From Eubacteriales Family XIII. Incertae Sedis bacterium (lineage in GTDB: Bacteria > Bacillota > Clostridia > Peptostreptococcales > Anaerovoracaceae): a stretch of DNA of 64,000 nt. A program made the translations under genes and the position numbers. The notes beneath the pieces are model-generated. The model was not told where the DNA came from, did no database searches, and saw nothing but the letters and a program-made list of their open reading frames with translations. Location of the stretch: contig JAISED010000063.1 of assembly GCA_031264295.1 (NCBI GenBank), positions 18,909 through 82,908 on the forward strand. Direction: 5' to 3'. Shown in pieces: positions 56,875-64,000 of the stretch (position 1 is its first letter; every line of letters begins with the position of its first letter).

Positions 56875-58023
56875 TTATGCTAAACTTGCGTATATATCAA
56901 TGAATTTTTCCGCCATCACGTCCCAGGTAAACTCTTCGCGAACTGTCTTGTTTGCATTCGTGGAAATCAATTCTCTCTTAGATTGATTATGTAACAGTTC
57001 CCATATAGCGTCTACCCATTCATCACAATCAAAGCTATCAATAACTATTCCATTCTCACCATTTGTTATCAGGATATCTGAGCCGCCGTTTCTAGTCGTC
57101 ACTACAGGTATGCCGAAATACATGGCTTCGAGCAACACCATGCCAAATATATCATAAATAGTTGGAAGTAAAAAAACATCACAAGCACAATATACGTCCT
57201 TTAGCTGACTTTGCTCCATCTTATCCACATAAAATATCGAATCACAGACGCCTGCCTTCTCCGCGTAATCAAAGCATTGTTTGACATAATCCACCTCGCC
57301 GCCGCCTATGATCACTAGACTGATATCCGGTTCTCTGTCACGGATATGGCTGAATATATCAAGCAAGAACAATATATTCCTACGCGGCTCCAATTTGCCG
57401 ATATATAGTAGTTTTCGTGTATCCAGATCAGCGATCATTGAAATAAATTCACACACAGTATTATTCGCTGTGTATGCGCCATGCAACTGCTCAAGATCTA
57501 GGCCCACCCCCATAGTATAGATTCGCGAAATACCTTTACTCTGCAGAAATTCCGTTGCGAGCTTGCTTTTAGTTATAAAAGGCGTGTTGTTTTGAATATA
57601 CGTTTTTAGGCATAAGAAGTCCGCCACTTTAGTCCTGAGATAATATCCTTTATTAAAATCACAGTGGTACGGGCCATGATAAACAAGCACCTTGCCGGGG
57701 AAGCGCCTAGCAAGCCGCCATGTTTCAATCTGATTATACTCCGCCGATTGAATAACATCATATCTCTCAGCAAGTGCGTTTAGCCCAATGAAAAATCCGT
57801 AGTCTAAAATATCAATGCCTCCAATGTAATAAACTTTAAAAGACTTACCTTCATCAAACCATATATCAGACACGCTATTTTTTTTGCCGCCAAAAAAAAC
57901 CACATCGCAGGTGCATCCCTTTTTATTCAATGCCTTTGCTAAACCGATCTCTTGGCTGTTATACGTATTTATCAATTGGCTGCTAACTCCAATGGCTGAC
58001 GTCCTTACAATCAGTATTTTCAT
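56875..58023 (-). CDS. Family 4 glycosyltransferase
   Basis: LLYIGKLEPRRNILFLLDIFSHI, CDVFLLPTIYDIFGMVLLEAMYFGIPVVTTRNGGSDILI. Confidence 0.92.
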   Translation of the reverse strand: MKILIVRTSAIGVSSQLINTYNSQEIGLAKALNKKGCTCDVVFFGGKKNSVSDIWFDEGKSFKVYYIGGIDILDYGFFIGLNALAERYDVIQSAEYNQIETWRLARRFPGKVLVYHGPYHCDFNKGYYLRTKVADFLCLKTYIQNNTPFITKSKLATEFLQSKGISRIYTMGVGLDLEQLHGAYTANNTVCEFISMIADLDTRKLLYIGKLEPRRNILFLLDIFSHIRDREPDISLVIIGGGEVDYVKQCFDYAEKAGVCDSIFYVDKMEQSQLKDVYCACDVFLLPTIYDIFGMVLLEAMYFGIPVVTTRNGGSDILITNGENGIVIDSFDCDEWVDAIWELLHNQSKRELISTNANKTVREEFTWDVMAEKFIDIYASLA

Positions 58024-58029
58024 ACACGC

Positions 58030-59109
58030 TTACTCCTGTTCGCACTGCATCTCACAGGTACTGCATCTATCCAACTCCGCCTTGCTGACCCTGCCGTCAC
58101 GAAAATCGCGTACAATGCGATTCTCGTACATCGAATATTTTTTGCTTTTCCAGAACCGCAAAAGCTTATGTCTGACAACCCACAAAGCGGGAATCCAGAT
58201 ATACTTTCTCATCGCCGGGGAAACCGAACCGATCATCCAGCAGTTACGCTCACATGTTCTGACATTCCTGCGAACAGATTCAGCCTGATCGCTGTTCCAA
58301 AGTTCATCCCATAACTGGGTATTCAGGTTGCCCATAATCTCTTTTTTTTCAGTCCCGTTGCAGGGCATCACATCGCTGTACGGGTCAACAAAGAATGTGT
58401 CAAATGCCATATTGCAAGGAAGCAACCGCTTCCGGCTGTAAATATAGTTAACCAATCCGTGGTTGAAGTACGCTCTAAACCACTTCTTGGGACTATTCGA
58501 CTTTAAAAGTTCATTTATTAGATCCTCAAAATGCCTGGCAACCATCGGACGATCATGTATGATATTTTTCGACTCCACAAAATAGAAACTGTTGTGCAAA
58601 GATGCAGTGGCAAACTCCATATTCAGTTCATCGGAAAGCCTGTACAGTGCGACAAGATCTTGAGCGTTCATATCCTGAACAGTCATACCAAATCCGACGT
58701 CTCTCATCCCCATTTCAACAAGCTTCTTCAGTGTGTCATACCCTCGCTTATAGCCGTCCTCAAGACCGCGAATCTTATTATTTGCCGCCTCTAAACCTTC
58801 AATAGAAATACGAATACCGACATCCGGAAACTCCTTGCATAAATCCACAATACGATCAGTAAAAAACCCGTTTGTAGAAATGACAATACGATCACTTTTC
58901 TTGTAAATCTCTCGAGTGATCTCTTTCATATCTTCTCTTATAAACGGCTCACCGCCTGTAATGTTTGTAAAATACATCCGCGGCAATTTCCTTATTGTCT
59001 CAACCGAAATCTCATCCTTTGGTTCAGACGGACGTTTATATCTGCTGCACATATTGCAACGCGCGTTGCACCGATATGTAACAATAACCGTACCATTTAA
59101 CTTCTTCAT
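58030..59109 (-). CDS. Radical SAM protein with SPASM-like C-terminus
   Basis: CNARCNMC (CxxxCxxC), NITGGEPFIRED, C-terminal Cys clusters CERNCW and CSTCEMQC. Confidence 0.92.
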   Translation of the reverse strand: MKKLNGTVIVTYRCNARCNMCSRYKRPSEPKDEISVETIRKLPRMYFTNITGGEPFIREDMKEITREIYKKSDRIVISTNGFFTDRIVDLCKEFPDVGIRISIEGLEAANNKIRGLEDGYKRGYDTLKKLVEMGMRDVGFGMTVQDMNAQDLVALYRLSDELNMEFATASLHNSFYFVESKNIIHDRPMVARHFEDLINELLKSNSPKKWFRAYFNHGLVNYIYSRKRLLPCNMAFDTFFVDPYSDVMPCNGTEKKEIMGNLNTQLWDELWNSDQAESVRRNVRTCERNCWMIGSVSPAMRKYIWIPALWVVRHKLLRFWKSKKYSMYENRIVRDFRDGRVSKAELDRCSTCEMQCEQE

Positions 59110-59122
59110 CTGTTGTTCTGCC

Positions 59123-59983
59123 TCAATCTATTTTATACATCTTCCCAAGTGTCATATTACCGTTTTCCGTGTAGTATTTCCCATGTCCGGCAGCCGGTGT
59201 AAAAGTCATCTCCCCAAAAACCGGCAGATCATTCACCGCATAAAGATCGACGCGGACGAATTGAAAATCTTTTGATAAATCCGTTGCACACCTTAACAAT
59301 TCTTGCATACACTTCGGCGGAGGGGGCAGTATATGCAAGTCGTCTCTAATAATATCAAACATGGGCGTAAAGGATGTGTCCACAACGCTTAGTTTCGCGC
59401 CAACATCACGATCAGTGACCACCAAAATCAGCTTCGGCTCGCCGCTGAAACAATACACCTTGTAATCCGGGGGCACGCCGCCCCCGGCATCTGCCAGATA
59501 CTTTTCGCAAATGATCTTTCTTGAAATTTCACTATAATGCGCTTCAATGTTATATACGCCATAATCGTCTTTTAGCCATCGTTTGAGTTCTTTTTTTACT
59601 TCTGCCTCGTCTATCTGGGATTTGTCATTACAAATAATATTATACCCGCATCCATGATTGCATTTTAAAACGAACTCTTGGGGCAACAGATTCCAGTCTA
59701 TCTCTTCGGGCGAGTCCCATACACCAAACAACTCATTGAGATACTTGCCATAACCCTTTGCCGATACATACTCACGAACAAGATATTTATCAGAGCATTT
59801 AATCATGAGTGGATTACGCGGCGCATCGTAAAGCGACTGCCATCTGAGCTTGTCATTGAATGTGGTGAGATTTTCCGGTTTCAGCCACTTGTGAAAGTTT
59901 TTAAAATATAAAATCTTTCCTGTCGTCTTTGGAAACAGCTTATATGGAACATATAGCCATTTCTTTCTGCTTGAATTTTTCAC
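59123..59983 (-). CDS. TupA-like ATP-grasp protein
   Basis: LTTFNDKLRWQSLYDAPRNPLMIKCSDKYLVREYV, FVLKCNHGCGYNIICNDKS, FQFVRVDLYAVNDLPVFGEMTFTPAAG. Confidence 0.85.
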   Translation of the reverse strand: MKNSSRKKWLYVPYKLFPKTTGKILYFKNFHKWLKPENLTTFNDKLRWQSLYDAPRNPLMIKCSDKYLVREYVSAKGYGKYLNELFGVWDSPEEIDWNLLPQEFVLKCNHGCGYNIICNDKSQIDEAEVKKELKRWLKDDYGVYNIEAHYSEISRKIICEKYLADAGGGVPPDYKVYCFSGEPKLILVVTDRDVGAKLSVVDTSFTPMFDIIRDDLHILPPPPKCMQELLRCATDLSKDFQFVRVDLYAVNDLPVFGEMTFTPAAGHGKYYTENGNMTLGKMYKID

Positions 59984-59984
59984 C

Positions 59985-61208
59985 TTACTCCTCCGATGAA
60001 TTCGCCTTCGCGAGATATATTCCCAAGAGTTTATCGCAGTACCTGTCTATTGTATCGAACGGTAATTCCGTGCAGTTCACGCTGTATCGCCCATTTTTTC
60101 CCTTGTCATAATAGAGCGCTATGATCTTTGCTTTCAGATCATTAAGGTCGCCGCTTTTAAACATTTCGCCGGTTCGCCCTACGTCTATCAATTCCGGTAT
60201 GCCGCCTATATCCGCGCCGAGAACAGGAGTCCCATACATCTGGCTTTCCATCACCGACAATGGGCAGTTTTCATACCATTCGGACGGATATATACTGAAT
60301 CTTGCCTCTCCGATGAGTTTTGCAAGCGGCGCCCCATGCTGAAATCCGACATTCCTTATGTTCGGTATATCCATTAATAATGTGTCAAGTGATCCTGAAC
60401 CTGCAAAAATAAATGGAATATCCGGTAGTTCGCGACACGCTTTTACTAAAGTGCGGATACCTTTTTCTTCAGAAAAACGTCCGAAGTACAGCACATACTC
60501 CTTCTTAAGCCACTCGCTGTGATGAATGCTATCAATAAAATTATGCAGCGCTATTGTCCTCGTCTTGAATATCGGGTTCATGTCCATTTTGTTCTTTAGA
60601 AATTCCGAACAGCAAATAATCGCGTCAATATGTTTATAAGCTCCGGTTTTGTTCCAAAACTGCGCCTCTGCTGACCCGATCAGGGATTTGGCTATCGAAC
60701 CATGAATACACCTACTTTTCGCACAATTGATGAAATGTCCGGAAATACATTTTTCACAGCATCCATGTGTTTTGGGATTATAGAGCAGGTGGTTCGGGCA
60801 AATCAACTGATAGTCATGTGCCGTGTAAAAAATGCCGCATTTTTTTTTATTCGTTTTACGCCATCTCACCACCTCCATAATCACGGATGGCGTTAACTGA
60901 TAGTTAAAATTATTTAAATGCACAATATCAGGCGCGAAATCATCTAACACCAGACGGGTTTTATTTCTTGCTTCGCTGGAGTAAATCGCCTTTATTGGAT
61001 AGCACAGCTTTTGCAGTTTACCGCCGCTATGAAAATCCATATCAGACGTGTACATGTTGAGCCTATTGCCAACACACCGTCCATCATGCTCCATCCCGAA
61101 ATATTGTACTTCATGTCCTGCAGATTGAAGATACGCCCCCAATTTGAGCATATAGGTCTCTGAACCGCCGTTAGGATAGAGGAATTTATTAACCATCAAT
61201 ATTTTCAT
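59985..61208 (-). CDS. Family 4 glycosyltransferase
   Basis: KFLYPNGGSETYMLKLGAYL, YFGRFSEEKGIRTLVKAC, YPSEWYENCPLSVMESQMYGTPVLGADIGGIPELI. Confidence 0.93.
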   Translation of the reverse strand: MKILMVNKFLYPNGGSETYMLKLGAYLQSAGHEVQYFGMEHDGRCVGNRLNMYTSDMDFHSGGKLQKLCYPIKAIYSSEARNKTRLVLDDFAPDIVHLNNFNYQLTPSVIMEVVRWRKTNKKKCGIFYTAHDYQLICPNHLLYNPKTHGCCEKCISGHFINCAKSRCIHGSIAKSLIGSAEAQFWNKTGAYKHIDAIICCSEFLKNKMDMNPIFKTRTIALHNFIDSIHHSEWLKKEYVLYFGRFSEEKGIRTLVKACRELPDIPFIFAGSGSLDTLLMDIPNIRNVGFQHGAPLAKLIGEARFSIYPSEWYENCPLSVMESQMYGTPVLGADIGGIPELIDVGRTGEMFKSGDLNDLKAKIIALYYDKGKNGRYSVNCTELPFDTIDRYCDKLLGIYLAKANSSEE

Positions 61209-62437
61209 ATAGTTGATCTCATTTCGGTCTTCTGTATCTGCGATGTGTTATGATATAACTCAAGAGTTTTCCACACAGCGTCGTCCCAACTGTGTCTGCG
61301 TAAAATAAAATCCGCCGCCGATTCTTTGTATTTATCCACTATTTCAGGACTATCGCAAAGCAACTGCAGTTTATCCCTCAGATCACTTACATTGCCTTTA
61401 CTGAATGCTAAAGCCATTTCTTCAACTACATCGGCGCATTCAGCGATATCCGAAACCAAGCAGCACCTGCCATAACTCATAGCTTCAAGTAAACTAAGCG
61501 GCATGCCCTCCAAGTCGGAAGGAAGCGTATAAATATATGCATTACTATACAACTCGTGCAGCAATTGGCCTTGGACAAATCCCGTAAAAACTATCCGCGC
61601 ATCGCCTCGGGATAATGCCTTAAGCACTGTGATAAATCTATCTGTATCAGAAGAGCCGCCTGCTATGACTAACTTTTTATCGGTTTTAACCTGTTTATAT
61701 GCTTCTATCAAATACTTCAAACCTTTTTCCGGAACAATTCGTCCCAGAAATAGGATGTAGCTGTCTTTTTCAAGAGCAAACTCCGTGTTGATCAAATCCG
61801 CCTCGGCTATATCAGGTCTAATAACTCCATTCGGTATATATTTCGTTTCTCTGCCATACACATCCTTAAAATACTGTTGAACACCCTTGCTCAAGACTAT
61901 TATCTCATCCGCGTATTTCGCGGCGCATTTTTCACCCCACATTATACATGCGCGGGCAAATCTCCCCCACTTTGCCCTTTTATGATCCAGACCGTGAATA
62001 GTGACGACACAGCGCTTGCCTAACAGCTTAGGTATCCACATCATGATGCATGATCCTTCGGCATGATAATGGGCAACATCGTATTCACCAAAAGCAATAC
62101 TTAAAGACGCGAAAAAAGAAGCAGTCATAGCCGCCAAGCCCTTTAAGTCAAATGTCATAACCCTTTTGAGTCGAATACCCTGATATTCCGACAAATTACG
62201 TTTGTCGAATCTCACGTCTATAACATGATGTCCTCTGCGGTTATAACAGACTACATCATGCCCCAGACCCACCATGCGCTTACTCAGTTCCTCAACAACA
62301 ACCTCTACTCCGCCCTCACGCGACGGTATGCGCTTATGGCCAAGCATCGCTATTCTTAACGGTCTTTCGATCATTCCAAACGGATCTATACTTCCGTTGC
62401 ACTTACTGTTATCCATTTTAAAACCAACTATATTCAC
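61205..62437 (-). CDS. Family 4 glycosyltransferase
   Basis: GGVEVVVEELSKRMVGLGHDVVCYNR, LFLGRIVPEKGLKYLIEAY, YTLPSDLEGMPLSLLEAMSYGRCCLVSDI; overlaps the upstream frame by 4 bp. Confidence 0.93.
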   Translation of the reverse strand: MNIVGFKMDNSKCNGSIDPFGMIERPLRIAMLGHKRIPSREGGVEVVVEELSKRMVGLGHDVVCYNRRGHHVIDVRFDKRNLSEYQGIRLKRVMTFDLKGLAAMTASFFASLSIAFGEYDVAHYHAEGSCIMMWIPKLLGKRCVVTIHGLDHKRAKWGRFARACIMWGEKCAAKYADEIIVLSKGVQQYFKDVYGRETKYIPNGVIRPDIAEADLINTEFALEKDSYILFLGRIVPEKGLKYLIEAYKQVKTDKKLVIAGGSSDTDRFITVLKALSRGDARIVFTGFVQGQLLHELYSNAYIYTLPSDLEGMPLSLLEAMSYGRCCLVSDIAECADVVEEMALAFSKGNVSDLRDKLQLLCDSPEIVDKYKESAADFILRRHSWDDAVWKTLELYHNTSQIQKTEMRSTI

Positions 62438-62632
62438 ATATTTAATTGTACTTTTTCTTCATTTGGAATATATCATAATAAGCCTGATAAAGCAAGTATT
62501 TCTCAATAATTCCTGAAATTCTATATGAATGGGGCGAACGGGGGTGCTACACCGCCGCAATTTAGCGACCGGGGGTGTTGGCAAATACATTACAGCGAAT
62601 CCGACATCGCCCAAAAATGTATTGAACAAATC

Positions 62633-63240
62633 ACATACCACCACTTCAAGTGGTGGTATGTACCGCGCCCTATAAGGGCGTCACTGCATGGCAGCGCCTA
62701 AAAGGCGCGGTTCCTTTGCCAAATACACCACTCGCGACCTCTGAAAGAGGTTTTCTTTTTTATTTCCCCAACTTGTCCGATTCCTCTTGGTCTTTTATGT
62801 ACTTCCGTATCTGTTCCTCGTTGCGTCCAACTGTATCAACGTAATATCCGCGTGCCCAGAAGTGTCTGTCGCCATACTTTTTAAATTCGGGATGCCTATC
62901 AAATATCATAAGCGCACTTTTCCCTTTCAGATACCCCATGAAGTCCGAAACGCTGAACTTTGGAGGAATTTTCAAGCACATGTGAACATGATCTGAGCAT
63001 ACTGCGCCTTCCAATATTTCTACGTTTTTATATTCGCAAAGCTTTCGCAATGCTTCCTGTACATCTCTTTTCACTTCCCCATACATGCTTTTGCGGCGGT
63101 ATTTGGGAATGAAAACAACATGGTAGATGCAATTCCACTTTGTATGTGCTAAGATATTATTGTCCATTTGGACTTCCCTCCTTTGATTCTTGACTTTGGC
63201 GTAGGAACCTCTGTCATTATATCAGCCCTAAAGTCGTGAA
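62633..63240 (-). mobile_element. IS200/IS605-type element (tnpA only), boundaries approximate
   Basis: TnpA ORF flanked by a perfect 14-bp-arm hairpin (62633-62661), hairpins at 62670-62750 and a possible left-end hairpin GACTTTGGCG...CCCTAAAGTC (63192-63234). Confidence 0.8.
62760..63167 (-). CDS. tnpA: IS200-family transposase TnpA (Y1 HUH)
   Basis: YHVVFIPKYRRKSMYGE, DHVHMCLKIPPKFSVSDFMGYLKGKSALMIF, FWARGYYVDTVGRNEEQIRKYIKDQEE. Confidence 0.97.
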   Translation of the reverse strand: MDNNILAHTKWNCIYHVVFIPKYRRKSMYGEVKRDVQEALRKLCEYKNVEILEGAVCSDHVHMCLKIPPKFSVSDFMGYLKGKSALMIFDRHPEFKKYGDRHFWARGYYVDTVGRNEEQIRKYIKDQEESDKLGK

Positions 63241-63377
63241 TTAGTTACTCAAAACGTTTTTTACTCAATATTTTGATTTAACTGATGGCGTAAATCTTTG
63301 AATTTACTGCATTTAGGTATTGCTTTTTATTTGAGTGTATGTTATAATATTATATACTCAAAACGAAAGGAGCAGCC

Positions 63378-64000
63378 ATGCCAGCGAAACCATCAGGACA
63401 GGTAAAAACTTCAACCATCATGGTCCCCCAGAAGAACGGCGATATCTACGTTATCGACCGCCAGACCATCTATGACCCGGAGAAAAAATATAACAAAGTG
63501 CTCAGCTCGAAGCTGACTGCTAAAATCCCAAAAGGCTCGGAAATTCCTGTGCCGACACGCCCGAAACACCACCAAAAGGCAATTCCGGAAGAAAAAACAG
63601 GAACTGTAGCCGCCAAAAGGAACCATGTCGGCATGATGGACATCATTGATCACATCGGCGCCGCATCAGGGATTGACAGCGCCATATACGGCTCGACCGA
63701 CGTCGGCGCCGCGCAGAAGATCATATCCCTCGCAAGGTATATGCTCGCCACCAACGGCCAGTCCCTCCCCGGCATACAGACCTGGCAGTTCAATCACCCC
63801 CTCCCCTACGAGGACGGCATTACGGAGGACATATACCATGACCTTTTCGTAAAGGTAGGAAGGGACGAAAGCCTCCAGCAGAACTTTTTCAAGCAACGCT
63901 GCGACCGGATGCCCGACGGCGACGCGCTTGCTTATGACTCGACGAGCATATCGACCTATTCCGAAATCCAGAACGAGGCGAGGTACGGATACAACAAGGC
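63378..64000 (+). CDS. IS1634/IS4-type DDE transposase, N-terminal part (runs off the window end)
   Basis: Open frame MPAKPSGQVKTSTIMVPQKNGDIYVIDRQTIYDPEKKYNKVLSSKLTAKIPKGSEIPVPTRPK...DALAYDSTSISTYSEIQNEARYGYNK. RBS AAAGGAG. Confidence 0.75.
   Translation, partial: MPAKPSGQVKTSTIMVPQKNGDIYVIDRQTIYDPEKKYNKVLSSKLTAKIPKGSEIPVPTRPKHHQKAIPEEKTGTVAAKRNHVGMMDIIDHIGAASGIDSAIYGSTDVGAAQKIISLARYMLATNGQSLPGIQTWQFNHPLPYEDGITEDIYHDLFVKVGRDESLQQNFFKQRCDRMPDGDALAYDSTSISTYSEIQNEARYGYNK

Noticed and set aside
44604-64000. Classical tRNA-integrated genomic island
   Set aside because: The polysaccharide locus lies on the 5' side of the tRNA, no integrase is visible and no duplicated tRNA 3' end was found, so a standard att-site insertion is not supported.

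Overview
Bacterial chromosomal window, apparently from an anaerobic Clostridia-type Firmicute (inferred from gene content; taxonomy not tested). From left to right it contains: (i) a hybrid sensor kinase and the start of a response regulator; (ii) an APC permease with a sigma-54 enhancer-binding regulator and a well-matched -24/-12 promoter; (iii) crotonase, a glycolipid glycosyltransferase, a butyryl/4-hydroxybutyryl-type CoA-transferase, a CoA-acylating aldehyde dehydrogenase, a second APC permease and a class III aminotransferase; (iv) a DUF4367-like protein, a HipA-like kinase and an SseB-like protein; (v) a 2393-aa SLH-anchored surface protein (DUF4430 / terpenoid-cyclase-like barrel / DUF4430) plus a smaller DUF4430-type secreted protein, downstream of a recognisable cobalamin riboswitch; (vi) biotin ligase, a second sigma-54 activator, a near-consensus sigma-54 promoter with 30-bp-spaced upstream repeats, then a biotin carrier, two acyl-CoA dehydrogenases, EtfBA, a DUF6125-like Cys-rich protein, OadG-like and beta subunits of a Na+-pumping decarboxylase, and a GcdA-like carboxyltransferase; (vii) a phosphopantetheinyl transferase, a 31-aa hydrophobic toxin-like ORF, an M28 peptidase, decayed DinD/BRO and Rpn-nuclease genes, and tRNA-Ala(CGC); (viii) an AT-rich exopolysaccharide locus (DHHW/MBOAT, F420-H2ase-beta-like, Wzy-pyruvyltransferase fusion, duplicated GT2s, flippase, Wzy, GT4s, radical SAM, ATP-grasp) ending in an IS200-like element and a partial IS1634-like transposase. 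The two leading candidates for novelty are an omega-amino-acid-to-butyrate energy-conserving module (acylating semialdehyde dehydrogenase, glutaryl-CoA DH, Na+-pumping glutaconyl-CoA decarboxylase) and a B12-riboswitch-controlled, transcobalamin-like S-layer protein. All calls are from reading the sequence; no database search was run.
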